In this document: positions 34,881 through 43,417 of the stretch, one piece after another
Numbering within the stretch: the first letter of the stretch is position 1
Layout: every line of letters begins with the position of its first letter
Assembly (NCBI RefSeq): GCF_947387515.1
Contig: NZ_CANDOB010000001.1
Location: forward strand, 1-64,000
Direction: 5' to 3'
Length of the DNA: 64,000 bases
DNA from: Alkalihalobacillus sp. CinArs1
GTDB taxonomy: Bacteria > Bacillota > Bacilli > Bacillales > Guptibacillaceae
The notes under the pieces: generated by a model
Database searches by the model: none
What the model saw: only the letters and a program-made list of their open reading frames with translations
Told to the model about the DNA's origin: nothing
Program-made: the position numbers and the translations under genes

Positions 34881-35477
34881 CTAGCGAAGATCTAACTTGA
34901 ATCGTGAATTCCGAATCGTTAACAAGTAAACAAGGAGAATAGAAGCTAACGATAGCCAAAACGTAAAATAACCGATTTGAGATGTGTATTCATGAAGCAT
35001 CGAATACCTAGGCATCTGCCCAAACACGTAATCGATCACATCATTATGTAGCGTCCAAATCGCAACGACAATCAAATGCCAGCTTTTTATTCTATAGAAA
35101 GGAGAGTAAAGCAGCCCTTCGACCGCCATCCCAAAATGGGAGATGATCAGCATGATTGCAATCGGAGATAGAACGCCCGTCACTTGCATCACCATCACGT
35201 TCATAACGACGGCCCATATTCCATATTTGAAAAGCGTTACAGCAGCTAACGCCTCAAGTAAAGGCCAATTTTTGCCGAGTAAAAATGCGATCAATACAAA
35301 ACAAAAAAACAAGCTAGCTGTTGGACTATCCGGTACAAATAACAAGAAGATAGGTTCAGTATCTTCAAGCTGCCAGCCATACCAGTAATACCCGTAAGCT
35401 GTGCCTAATACATTGATGATCAACATGCTCCAAAGGAACGGTTTCGACCTAAGTATATAGAAAAGTTCGTATATCAT
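34881..35477 (-). CDS. ypjA: YpjA-like DUF1405 integral membrane protein
   Basis: A 198-residue protein with about six membrane helices. Landmarks are GTAYGYYWYGWQLEDTEPIFLLFVPDSPTASLFF (25-58), TLFKYGIWAVVMN and HFGMAVEGLLY, all typical of DUF1405. Its function is unknown. It follows ypjB's orientation with qcrC upstream; a terminator (35501) separates it from qcrABC. Confidence 0.87.
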   Translation of the reverse strand: MIYELFYILRSKPFLWSMLIINVLGTAYGYYWYGWQLEDTEPIFLLFVPDSPTASLFFCFVLIAFLLGKNWPLLEALAAVTLFKYGIWAVVMNVMVMQVTGVLSPIAIMLIISHFGMAVEGLLYSPFYRIKSWHLIVVAIWTLHNDVIDYVFGQMPRYSMLHEYTSQIGYFTFWLSLASILLVYLLTIRNSRFKLDLR

Positions 35478-35500
35478 CTGACTTCTCCTCTAAATGATTG

Positions 35501-35532
35501 AAAAAAAGCTGACCGTTACAGTCAGCTTTTTT
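35501..35532 (-). terminator. Terminator of qcrABC
   Basis: AAAAAAGCTGAC and GTCAGCTTTTTT form a 12-bp stem, T-rich on the minus strand, directly after the qcrC stop. Confidence 0.9.
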
Positions 35533-35536
35533 CTAA

Positions 35537-36304
35537 TTATTTATTCGCTTCAACAGTTTCAACGATAAAGGTAGCTAATTTATCAAGCTCTTCATCAGAA
35601 CCTTTAAATGCGTTAGCTGGCATTCCGCCAATTCCATTTACAGCGATGTCTTTAATTTGTTCTTCTTTCAAACCGGTCTCAAGAAGTGATGGACCTGAGC
35701 CACCTTGTAAGCTGTCACCGTGACATCCGATACAGCTTTGAGAAGAATAAATCTGATAACCTTCTGACTCTTTGTCTACAGTTGCCTCAACAATTTCACC
35801 TTGCTTAGCTTGTTTTTCCCAGTCATGAGTAACAACAGATTCCCAAGTTAAGTAAACAGTCGAGATAAGACCAAGCAACATAAGAGCAGTGGCTACAGGA
35901 CGCTTCGCAGGGCGTCTCTCAGGACCACGGTCTAGCCAAGGCGCTAACAATAGAGCACCGAAAGCAAGACCTGGCATGATGATCGTACCTACAAGCGTAT
36001 AATCTCCTGCCGCATATTTATACTTCAAGAGCTGATACAAGAATAAGAAATACCAGTCTGGAAGTGGTGTATAAGTTGCATCCGTTGGATCCGCTACACG
36101 TTCGAGCGGAGACGGATGAGCAATCGTTAGTGCTAGGTAACCGATAAGGAATACAGCACCAACCATCCATTCTTTTAATAGAAAGTTCGGCCAAAACGCT
36201 TCTGTTTTGCCGGGGTACTCTGAATAATCTTTTGGAATGTTAGGCTTTCTCTGCGCAGGGATACGCGAGTCGCCCACAAACTTCATTCCTTTTCCGCGAT
36301 GCAT
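35537..36304 (-). CDS. qcrC: Menaquinol-cytochrome c reductase, cytochrome b/c subunit QcrC
   Basis: A 255-residue fusion of a subunit-IV-like membrane part and a cytochrome c domain. Three or four helices carry HPSPLERVADPTDATYTPLPDWYFLFLYQLLKY, which contains the PDWY quinol-site motif. The C-terminal outer domain has SCIGCHG, the heme c attachment site, and a methionine ligand candidate in GGMPAN. The length equals that of B. subtilis QcrC. It acts in the respiratory chain next to QcrA and QcrB. Confidence 0.97.
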   Translation of the reverse strand: MHRGKGMKFVGDSRIPAQRKPNIPKDYSEYPGKTEAFWPNFLLKEWMVGAVFLIGYLALTIAHPSPLERVADPTDATYTPLPDWYFLFLYQLLKYKYAAGDYTLVGTIIMPGLAFGALLLAPWLDRGPERRPAKRPVATALMLLGLISTVYLTWESVVTHDWEKQAKQGEIVEATVDKESEGYQIYSSQSCIGCHGDSLQGGSGPSLLETGLKEEQIKDIAVNGIGGMPANAFKGSDEELDKLATFIVETVEANK

Positions 36305-36361
36305 CTGTCCCCCTCCTTCGTAAAAAAATTATATGGTATTTACAAGTCGATCAGCCGTATC

Positions 36362-37033
36362 TTACAACGGTCCAGAAATACCCTGCTTTCGAATCATGAT
36401 AAAGTGGGCACCAAGCAATCCAAGCAGCGCTGCTGGAAGGAAGAACACATGAATCGCAAAGAAACGAGCAAGTGTTTGAGCCCCGATGATTTCTCCCCCT
36501 GCGAGTAGCGTTTTCGCCCACTCACCGACTACTGGGATTGTAACTGCAATTTCCAGACCAACTTTTGTTGCGAAAAGTGCTTTCATATCCCAAGGAAGAA
36601 GGTATCCTGTAAATCCTAGACCAAGCATTACGAAGAAAATTAGTACACCGACAACCCAGTTAAGTTCACGAGGCTTCTTATATGAACCTGTAAAGAACAC
36701 TCGTAGGGTATGTAGAAACATCATAACGATAACTAAACTAGCTCCCCAGTGGTGCATTCCTCGAACAATTTGTCCAAATGCTACTTCGTTCTGAAGGTAG
36801 TATACGGACTCCCAGGCGTTCACAATGTCCGGTACATAATACATTGTAAGGAACATCCCAGATAAAATTTGGATTACTGTAATAAAAAACGTTAATCCTC
36901 CAAAGCAATAAACAAACGCTGAAAAGTGGTGAGCAGGGTTAACGTGCTCAGGCACTTCGTGATCCGCAATATCGCGCCACATAGGCGTAATATCTAAGCG
37001 TTCATCTACCCAATCATAGATCTTGTTTAACAT
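36362..37033 (-). CDS. qcrB: Menaquinol-cytochrome c reductase, cytochrome b subunit QcrB
   Basis: A 223-residue b6-type cytochrome with four membrane helices. Cys43 (FVYCFGGLTFF) is the residue that holds the additional heme c in b6-type proteins. GMHHWGASLVIVMMFLHTLRVF supplies two heme b histidines, and FFAIHVFFLPAALLGLLGAHF supplies the other two. GYLLPWDMKALFAT is also conserved. It lies 13 bp after qcrA. Confidence 0.97.
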   Translation of the reverse strand: MLNKIYDWVDERLDITPMWRDIADHEVPEHVNPAHHFSAFVYCFGGLTFFITVIQILSGMFLTMYYVPDIVNAWESVYYLQNEVAFGQIVRGMHHWGASLVIVMMFLHTLRVFFTGSYKKPRELNWVVGVLIFFVMLGLGFTGYLLPWDMKALFATKVGLEIAVTIPVVGEWAKTLLAGGEIIGAQTLARFFAIHVFFLPAALLGLLGAHFIMIRKQGISGPL

Positions 37034-37045
37034 AGATTACGCCCC

Positions 37046-37543
37046 CTAACGTGGTTCAGGTTTTCCGAGGTAAAGTTTTCCATCTTCGACTTTCTTGTTG
37101 TAAACATCAAGTGGTGCAAGAGGCGGTGTGCCCGGAACGTTCACGCCGTCTTTCGTGTAACGACCTGCATGGCATGGGCAGAAAAACTGATCAGGATATG
37201 CAGGATTTGAAGCCCAGTCAACAGTACATCCAAGGTGTTTACATACAGGTGAAAGAGCGACTATTTCATCTTTTTCATCTTTGTAAACCCAAGCGGATTG
37301 CGTTACTTCTGATTCGTACCAACCATCAACCTGGTCGATCTTGAATTCTTTACGTACTGGCTCACTTGTAATCTCACTTGTTTCCATAACAGGAACGAAG
37401 TCCTGCGTCGATTTTTCCTTTAACAATGGGTCGATCGCAAATCGAACCATCGGCATAAGCATTCCAGCTGCCATAAAACCACCTACACCAGTCAGGCTGT
37501 AGTTTAGAAATTGGCGTCTTGTTACTTCCTTCTTCTTCGCCAT
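37046..37543 (-). CDS. qcrA: Menaquinol-cytochrome c reductase, Rieske iron-sulfur subunit QcrA
   Basis: A 165-residue protein with a twin-arginine-type N-terminus (KKKEVTRRQFLNYSL, RR at 9-10) and a membrane helix (about 17-36). The Rieske domain ligands are Cys101 and His103 (CKHLGC) and Cys122 and His125 (CPCH), with Cys106 and Cys124 forming the stabilising disulfide. It receives electrons from menaquinol at the outer face of the membrane. It is the first gene of qcrABC, with 131 bp to ypiF. Confidence 0.97.
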   Translation of the reverse strand: MAKKKEVTRRQFLNYSLTGVGGFMAAGMLMPMVRFAIDPLLKEKSTQDFVPVMETSEITSEPVRKEFKIDQVDGWYESEVTQSAWVYKDEKDEIVALSPVCKHLGCTVDWASNPAYPDQFFCPCHAGRYTKDGVNVPGTPPLAPLDVYNKKVEDGKLYLGKPEPR

Positions 37544-37674
37544 TGGTTTCCCCCCTATCCTATGAAGTCAGTCCAGCCGGACGTATAATACACACATATA
37601 ACTAGGACATTCCTATGATAGCGTAGTCACTCTTACGCTGTCAATATTCTGATTAGTCTTTAGCTTGCCTCAAA

Positions 37675-38145
37675 TCAGCCTTTTATACTACTTTGCCACT
37701 TATTTGTTACAAATTGTAGTACTTGTTTGATTTGTGCTGAAACCGTTTCAACTTTATACTGCTCATCCATGTGTTCGAGTGGGATCGCAGGCATCCATAA
37801 TAACCCGCTTGAGAGCTGATTTTCTGACTGCTTCCAATCAACGTCAGAAGTAAGGGTAATGATATGCTTCATCCCACCCTCCATCAGTTCAGCTTCTACT
37901 TGTTTCAGTCTAGCAGTACGAGATGCCTCATCTTCTGTCTGGAGGTACGTGAATGCAGGAACAAGCAAAAGGCGCCCTTTCAACTGCCTTTCGAGCTCAT
38001 TTGCGATAATAGAAATATACTCTCCCATCGAAACGGTGCTCTTTACGTTTGATGTAAGAGAAATTGGGATCAAAGGTATAACAGCAGTATCCACGTATTC
38101 TTTTTCTTTTACATAAACCCCTATATCCGATTCAGTCCATTTCAT
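37675..38145 (-). CDS. ypiF: YpiF-like DUF2487 protein
   Basis: A 156-residue cytoplasmic protein, beginning MKWTESDIGVYVKEKEYVDTAVIPLIPI, typical of DUF2487, which lies upstream of qcrA in Bacillus. Function is unknown. ATG 38145 follows GGGAG at 8 nt. Its ATGA overlaps the stop of the upstream GNAT gene by 4 bp, so the two are translationally coupled. Confidence 0.88.
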   Translation of the reverse strand: MKWTESDIGVYVKEKEYVDTAVIPLIPISLTSNVKSTVSMGEYISIIANELERQLKGRLLLVPAFTYLQTEDEASRTARLKQVEAELMEGGMKHIITLTSDVDWKQSENQLSSGLLWMPAIPLEHMDEQYKVETVSAQIKQVLQFVTNKWQSSIKG

Positions 38146-38966
38146 GTTCTCGTCTCCCTTCCTTGTCCAATTAAATGCCAAAATGTTTTTTCGAATGTTT
38201 TGTTTAAAAGATGATCATGTTCTAAAGGTAAGTCGATCCAGATTCTTCGATCTTCCTCACTCGCAATATTATTCACGATCGTCCACATTGCTTTGCTATT
38301 AAGAAGCGTAGGGTTAAATAGCTTCAAGTGAAGATATGAATCACCTTTTTCTTCCCTTGAGAGAAAAAAGTCCCCAGCTTCACTACTATACAACTCTATT
38401 TTCTCAATGTATACATCACTTAAAACTGGAATGTAGGGAAGTGGATAGTAAATTTCATATGGAAAGAAAGAAAAACGACTGTCTTGAAAACTGTTAGAGA
38501 GTGCACTTCTTTTAGTAATAGGGTTTTGAAATTTATTGAAGCTTATTGAATCGACCTTTCCTCTGATCACTCCCGCTCTTATACGCGCTGAAACAACAGT
38601 CGAAGTCAACATCATATTCAGTTTCTTTGAGAGCTGATTAGCAGGGAGATTGCTTTTCTCCGTTGCATAGCCGATCCATTTGATCGATGAAGATGAATAA
38701 GCACTTTCCATAAGCGTTTTCATAAGCGAGGATGCGATTCCCCTCCCTCTGAAATCAACATCTGTACGTAACCTGCCGAGAATGCCAATCTCATTCTCAA
38801 ATGTTGTCAGCCCTGCTATCCCTACTAAACGGTCGTCTTCAAAGTATCCTACCAATGAGTCGTTTTCTACAAGTCTTGGAAAAATGCGAACGATATAATC
38901 ATCTTGTATATTCGTCTTCATTCCCTTTAGTTGACCATAATCTGAATATGTTAAGTATCTGATCAC
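38142..38966 (-). CDS. GNAT-family N-acetyltransferase
   Basis: A 274-residue protein whose N-terminal half is a GNAT domain: LVGYFEDDRLVGIAGLTTFENEIGILGRLRTDVDFRGRGIASSLMKTLME, containing the acetyl-CoA RGRGIAS loop (about 94-100). The C-terminal half is not recognised. The start is GTG 38966 with GGAGG 7 nt upstream. In B. subtilis no such gene lies between ypiB and ypiF, so it may be inserted here. Substrate is unknown. Confidence 0.82.
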   Translation of the reverse strand: MIRYLTYSDYGQLKGMKTNIQDDYIVRIFPRLVENDSLVGYFEDDRLVGIAGLTTFENEIGILGRLRTDVDFRGRGIASSLMKTLMESAYSSSSIKWIGYATEKSNLPANQLSKKLNMMLTSTVVSARIRAGVIRGKVDSISFNKFQNPITKRSALSNSFQDSRFSFFPYEIYYPLPYIPVLSDVYIEKIELYSSEAGDFFLSREEKGDSYLHLKLFNPTLLNSKAMWTIVNNIASEEDRRIWIDLPLEHDHLLNKTFEKTFWHLIGQGRETRT

Positions 38967-39010
38967 CTTTGAACCTCCACATTTTCACCATGTAAACCTT
39001 TTAAAAGTAT

Positions 39011-39039
39011 AAAAAAACCCTTGAAAAGTTTCAAGGGTT
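39011..39039 (-). terminator. Terminator of ypiB
   Basis: AACCCTTGAAA and TTTCAAGGGTT form an 11-bp stem with a 2-nt spacer, and the minus strand continues with TTTTTTT. The ypiB stop codon overlaps the stem base. Confidence 0.85.
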
Positions 39040-39574
39040 AAAGGTTATTCAACTGTTTGCTTAAATACTGAAAACGATCCATGTCTTTTTGATCAAGAGC
39101 ATCGTCTATCTCTTTTAAAATCGACTCACGCTTAAATCGTGTAAACGATTCGTCCAGTACCATCTCAGCAAGGAAGGAATACTTCTTATCTGCTGCCATA
39201 TTTTCCGGCAGAAAAGGATTTTCTTCTAGCACTGCTACATAGTGTGGAGACACATTCTTACTTTTGAAGTTAAGCTGAATATAAATAGGCTCGTCCTGAT
39301 TCAACCTAATATCGTGAAACGACTTCTCAGGATCCGTTGTGATGATATTGTGCTTGTAAAATCTGAAAGGAGCGTTTTCCACACAGTGCGTAGAAATAAC
39401 GAGAGCCTTCGGGCAAAATTCTGCGTTCTCTACAAAATGAACATTTCCCATAAGCACTTCGTCGCTGATTAGATAATTCAAAAGCCAGACACATTCACGC
39501 TTCTTCACCTGATAATTTTTCAGGAACCATTTAAGAAAGTCCTTTTTTTCAACGACTGAAACGGAGCTGCTCAT
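39038..39574 (-). CDS. ypiB: YpiB-like UPF0302 family protein
   Basis: A 178-residue protein matching the YpiB group: KKDFLKWFLKNYQVKKRECVWLLNYLISDEVLMGNVHFVE near the N-terminus, and FLAEMVLDESFTRFKRESILKEIDDALDQKDMDRFQYLSKQL at the C-terminus, which resembles an IDEAL domain. Function is unknown. GGGAGG precedes the ATG. It follows ypiA by 71 bp. Confidence 0.9.
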   Translation of the reverse strand: MSSSVSVVEKKDFLKWFLKNYQVKKRECVWLLNYLISDEVLMGNVHFVENAEFCPKALVISTHCVENAPFRFYKHNIITTDPEKSFHDIRLNQDEPIYIQLNFKSKNVSPHYVAVLEENPFLPENMAADKKYSFLAEMVLDESFTRFKRESILKEIDDALDQKDMDRFQYLSKQLNNL

Positions 39575-39645
39575 AGCGATTCCTCCCTGAGATTTTCCTA
39601 AATTAAGAATTCGTCATTGAAGAAGAATATCCTTCCAATCCAGGA

Positions 39646-40920
39646 TTAATCCTCTTCAATTCTTTCTTCCTCGAATCGCATGATGTCTTCTTCGAGGTGA
39701 GTCAATGTAGGATCCTGTTTCAATGCATGTTTAAATAACTCGATCGCTTCTTTTCTACGGCCTTCTTCAATTAAGAATAATCCATATTCTTCAAGGAACA
39801 ACGGATCGTTTTTGAAATAAGTATATGCATTTTCATAACGATTTATTGCCTCTTTATATTTCTCTTCGTGTTGAAGAGCTGTTGCTGCTGACCAATCTAG
39901 ATAAGGATCGCTTTGTTCTCCTTCTTCAATATTTTGAAGAAGATCGAGGATGTCGTCATAACGCTCTTCTGTTCTAAAGAAAGTCGCAAGTGTTTTAGCC
40001 GCTTCGATATGTGAAGGATTGATCGCAAGAAGCTCTCTCAAATATCTCTCTCCACTTTCTTCGTCATGCGATTTAAAACTTAGTCGGCTTGCTTGAAGAT
40101 AAAGTTCTTCATTAAACTCATCGACCTTAATGCCTTGCGCTAATGTTTCGATAGCCTCAGTAACGGCACCTTCTTCTTCATACGCTTTAGCTAGATATGG
40201 ATAGAGTGTACTATACTGTGGATCCAAATCTTTAAGCTCTTTGAATGCATGGATGGCTTTTTTATACTCATTAATTTGAATAGCGGTAAATCCATAACCG
40301 AACAATGCATTGATCTCCCGTGCGTTTTCAAGACCTTTTTCGTAATACGTTAGTGCTTCTTCGAACTGTCCACTTCCACTGAGAGCTTCAGCAAGTCTAA
40401 GTTCTATATTTTCGTTGGCAAGCTCACTCTTCGTATTGATGACTGCTTCATAATAAGGAACCGCCTTTAGGTGATGACCTTGAGTTAAATAGAATTCACC
40501 TAGACCAAAGTCGATGATCGGTTCATCAGGAGATATACGCTTCGCTTCTAGTAGCTTTTGTTCTGCTACTTCTTCAAGACCTTCCGTTTGATAGAGGTCT
40601 GCTAATAGCAGTAATGCTGGCGGATAGGCAGCGTCATTTTCATCTATTTTACTGAGTGCAGCGATCGCTTCTTGTTCTTGTTCAAGCTCAACATAGCACT
40701 CTGCTGCTTGTACAAGTAGCTCACCTTCATTTGGATAATGCATCAAAAGTTCTTCAACAACATCTCGAGCATCTTCTATTAGTCCAAGGTTGTAATAAAT
40801 GTTAGATAAGTCGTACAACCCTTCATGATCCGCTGTTTCACGAACTTTCGTTAATTCTTTTAATCCTTCTTCGAAATTACCTGCCTCAATGAGGGAGATA
40901 GCTTGTTTAAGACGCTCCAC
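39646..40920 (-). CDS. ypiA: Tetratricopeptide repeat protein YpiA
   Basis: A 424-residue protein made almost wholly of TPR-type helical repeats (for example FEEGLKELTKV, YYNLGLIEDARDVVEELLMHYPNEGELLVQAAECYVELEQEQEAIAAL, and many later ones), very acidic and without a membrane segment. It probably acts as a scaffold for protein contacts. GTG 40920 follows GGAG at 9 nt. It overlaps the 3' end of the upstream gene by about 61 bp. Confidence 0.9.
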   Translation of the reverse strand: MERLKQAISLIEAGNFEEGLKELTKVRETADHEGLYDLSNIYYNLGLIEDARDVVEELLMHYPNEGELLVQAAECYVELEQEQEAIAALSKIDENDAAYPPALLLLADLYQTEGLEEVAEQKLLEAKRISPDEPIIDFGLGEFYLTQGHHLKAVPYYEAVINTKSELANENIELRLAEALSGSGQFEEALTYYEKGLENAREINALFGYGFTAIQINEYKKAIHAFKELKDLDPQYSTLYPYLAKAYEEEGAVTEAIETLAQGIKVDEFNEELYLQASRLSFKSHDEESGERYLRELLAINPSHIEAAKTLATFFRTEERYDDILDLLQNIEEGEQSDPYLDWSAATALQHEEKYKEAINRYENAYTYFKNDPLFLEEYGLFLIEEGRRKEAIELFKHALKQDPTLTHLEEDIMRFEEERIEED

Positions 40921-41852
40921 GACCCAAAACTCCTTCTTACTCTACTTATTTTATTTCCATGACTTGCGGTGAAGAATCCCGGTTTTCTTATGTCCAACCG
41001 CTCTCCAAATCCTCGCTTCAAGTGTAACTTCTTTTCCACTTTAAGGATTTCACCACGTAGTCCAATAATAGCTGGCTCTTCTCCATGATAATCAAGAATT
41101 TGCTCTTCATCAACTCGAGTGCTTTCATGATTAGAATAAAGGTTATAATCAAAGTGCGACCCTTGGGTCAATGACCCTTTTAATGGGAAGAGACCTGTAC
41201 GCATTAAAAAGGAAGTCGATACGTGATGAGGTTCAATGATATCATACTCATATGGTTCGATTCCCTTATCACTAAGAAGGTCGTAACACACCTTTTTCTC
41301 TCGCATGCGTTTTGACTCAGGAATTTCTGACAAAAACGCGAAATCAACCATCATTGCTGCACGATATGGAAAATTAGCTTGATGAATCCATTCGAACACG
41401 AAGTTATTCCAAGATGATTCATGCTCAAATTCGATTATGATAAAAGGTAAGCGGTAACGACCGCACTTTCTCATCACCTCTGGCGTAACTCGTTCTGCAG
41501 CCATTCGTATTCCTAGTACATAATCGATAGGGGAGTCTTCAAAAGCGCGTAGGGCACTCTGCAATTCTTCTTCTAAGGTTCTTTCTGAAGCGATCGGTAC
41601 ACACGACATAATCGTCGTAATCCCCTGATAAACGTATCGTTCTATTTGAGTTAGAATCTCATCTTTTGAAAAGTGATACATCTCTTCATCAAAACCTACT
41701 TTTCCTGGCTCCATCCTATATCCATTCAATGAACAGCAAATCCCTTTTTCTAGTCTGCCGGTATTCGTCTTAAATGTTATTTTCTCTCCAGCAACGATTT
41801 TATACTCATCACGCATGCCATCAATGGAAACCTTACTGTATAGCTGCTTCAA
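40860..41852 (-). CDS. Unrecognised protein, weakly amidohydrolase-like (330 aa)
   Basis: A 330-residue soluble protein that I do not firmly recognise. GEKITF, then MEPGKVGFDEEMYHF (47-61) and GITTIMSCV (77-85) are arranged like the start of an amidohydrolase barrel (PGxIDxHxH, then GVTT), but the HxH pair is absent, so any such relation would be to an inactive form. The C-terminus is basic. The start is TTG 41852 with GGGGAGGA 8 nt upstream. It ends 61 bp inside the ypiA frame, so both are probably cotranscribed. Upstream lie a promoter and a cre-bearing hairpin, suggesting carbon catabolite control. Confidence 0.68.
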   Translation of the reverse strand: MKQLYSKVSIDGMRDEYKIVAGEKITFKTNTGRLEKGICCSLNGYRMEPGKVGFDEEMYHFSKDEILTQIERYVYQGITTIMSCVPIASERTLEEELQSALRAFEDSPIDYVLGIRMAAERVTPEVMRKCGRYRLPFIIIEFEHESSWNNFVFEWIHQANFPYRAAMMVDFAFLSEIPESKRMREKKVCYDLLSDKGIEPYEYDIIEPHHVSTSFLMRTGLFPLKGSLTQGSHFDYNLYSNHESTRVDEEQILDYHGEEPAIIGLRGEILKVEKKLHLKRGFGERLDIRKPGFFTASHGNKISRVRRSFGSWSVLNKLSPSLRQVISKKD

Positions 41853-41925
41853 AAGGAATCCTCCCCTGCCATTCTTATAATGACAGGCTATGTGGCACAC
41901 GTCTTGAATATGATAACCCACTCAA

Positions 41926-41977
41926 TAAAAAAATTCCCTGCGCAGAAAGCGTTTGATAGCGCTTTCAAAACACAGGG
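41926..41977 (-). terminator. Terminator-like hairpin in the leader of the 41852 gene
   Basis: On the minus strand CCCTG...GAAAGCG...CGCTTTC...CAGGG folds into an interrupted stem and is followed by a TTTTTTT tract. It lies about 75 bp upstream of the start codon and downstream of the predicted promoter at 42025. It could attenuate the transcript or catch readthrough from the aro operon. Confidence 0.6.
41953..41967. promoter_or_regulatory. cre site (CcpA operator)
   Basis: TTGATAGCGCTTTCA matches the WTGNNARCGNWWWCA consensus at every position. It lies about 50-65 bp downstream of the predicted start of transcription, a position typical of CcpA roadblocks. Confidence 0.65.
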
Positions 41978-42024
41978 ACAAAGTTAAATATGGATAGGAG
42001 TGGAGAGAAACCATTACTATCCTT

Positions 42025-42053
42025 AGTATAACAGGAATTTCTATTAAATCAAC
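42025..42053 (-). promoter_or_regulatory. Sigma-A promoter, extended -10, before the 41852 gene
   Basis: On the minus strand GTTGAT (42048-42053) and TATACT (42025-42030) are separated by 17 bp, with TGT directly before the -10 (extended -10 TGnTATACT). Confidence 0.6.
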
Positions 42054-42098
42054 AGATAATTTAGAAAAATTAGTAATATTTTTAAAAGTCATTAATAA

Positions 42099-42125
42099 AA
42101 GAGTAAATTCCTAAGAATTTACTCT
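42099..42125 (-). terminator. Terminator of the trp/aro supraoperon
   Basis: GAGTAAATTC and GAATTTACTC form a 10-bp perfect stem with a 4-nt loop, and the minus strand continues with TTTTATT. The aroE stop codon (42111) lies inside. Confidence 0.8.
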
Positions 42126-43397
42126 CAATTGTTTCATGTGGTCAAAGAATCCTGGGTAAGATACTTTGATCGCTTCTGGCTTCTCTAAAGTGAGCTCACT
42201 TTCAGTGATACAACCTGCAACAGCTAACATCATACCGATCCGATGGTCGCCTAGGCTTGAGAGAGTAGCGCCTTTTAATCGATCTGTACCTTCAATGATC
42301 ATTCCATCCTCAGTTCCTTTTATTGCAGCTCCTAACGCACTCAGTGCATCCACAACAGCATCGATGCGGTTCGTTTCTTTAACTTTAAGCTCTTCTGCGT
42401 CTTTGATAACGGTTTTCCCCTTCGCTTTTGTAGCTAACAGAGCAATAATAGGGATTTCATCGATCAGACGCGGGATCATTTCGCCTTCGATCGTAATTCC
42501 AGTAAGGTCACTCGTTTTGATCGTTAAATCAGCCACTTCTTCTTGGTTGATTACTCTTCTATTCTGAATCGTTAAATCTGCACCCATCTGCTCTAGTACG
42601 TCTATGATTCCAGAACGAGTATGATTGATTCCAACATTTAAAAGGGTTACCGTACTGTGCGGGACGATTGCTCCGGCCACAAGGAAGAAGGCAGCAGAGG
42701 AAATGTCACCAGGCACTTCTACATCGGTTGCCTTAAGCTCCTGTCCTCCTTCAACGCCTACTGTTAATCCATCTCTGTTCACTTTCACACCAAAGCTTTC
42801 GAGCATATTTTCAGTATGATTTCTCGAACGGTGCGTTTCAGTGACAGAAGTTGTTCCTTTAGCTTGAAGACCTGCTAGTAGGATCGCAGATTTCACCTGC
42901 GCACTGGCAACAGGGGAGGAATAGTTCATTCCTATTAATTGACCACCACGAATCGAGATCGGCGCATATGTACCATCATCTCGACCATCGATCGTTGCTC
43001 CCATCTCCTTCAACGGGATGGAAACTCTATTCATCGGTCGCTTCGCTATCGAGTCATCTCCTGCAAGGACTGAATAAAACGGTCTTCCTGCGAGAACCCC
43101 CATCATCAATCGGAACGTTGTCCCTGAGTTTCCAACATTCAATAGTTCATTTGGTTCTTGTAACGCTTCGATTCCCCTACCATGCACGACAACGGATGTG
43201 CCCTCATGTTCAATAGAAACACCCATTTGTTCAAAACAAGAGATTGTGCTCAAACAGTCCTCTCCAGGTAAAAAGTTTGATATTCGACTCGTACCCTTTG
43301 CCATCGCCCCGAACATGACCGCTCGATGTGAAATCGATTTATCTCCTGGAATCGTAATACTTCCTTGTAAACGTGTAGCTTTCATGATGGTTTCCAT
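42111..43397 (-). CDS. aroA: 5-enolpyruvylshikimate-3-phosphate synthase
   Basis: A 428-residue enzyme (called AroE in B. subtilis) joining shikimate-3-phosphate and [20 protein letters not shown] has the substrate-contacting lysine and serine, [19 protein letters not shown] the PEP-site motif, and [16 protein letters not shown] and [10 protein letters not shown] follow. The NSGTT motif with alanine-free GNSGTT resembles class II enzymes. Starts at ATG 43397 or ATG 43385 (or 43409) are all possible; AAGGAG overlaps the first. It is the last gene of the supraoperon. Confidence 0.95.
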   Translation of the reverse strand: METIMKATRLQGSITIPGDKSISHRAVMFGAMAKGTSRISNFLPGEDCLSTISCFEQMGVSIEHEGTSVVVHGRGIEALQEPNELLNVGNSGTTFRLMMGVLAGRPFYSVLAGDDSIAKRPMNRVSIPLKEMGATIDGRDDGTYAPISIRGGQLIGMNYSSPVASAQVKSAILLAGLQAKGTTSVTETHRSRNHTENMLESFGVKVNRDGLTVGVEGGQELKATDVEVPGDISSAAFFLVAGAIVPHSTVTLLNVGINHTRSGIIDVLEQMGADLTIQNRRVINQEEVADLTIKTSDLTGITIEGEMIPRLIDEIPIIALLATKAKGKTVIKDAEELKVKETNRIDAVVDALSALGAAIKGTEDGMIIEGTDRLKGATLSSLGDHRIGMMLAVAGCITESELTLEKPEAIKVSYPGFFDHMKQLRVNS

Positions 43398-43417
43398 ATC
43401 GTTCTGCATCTCCTTAC

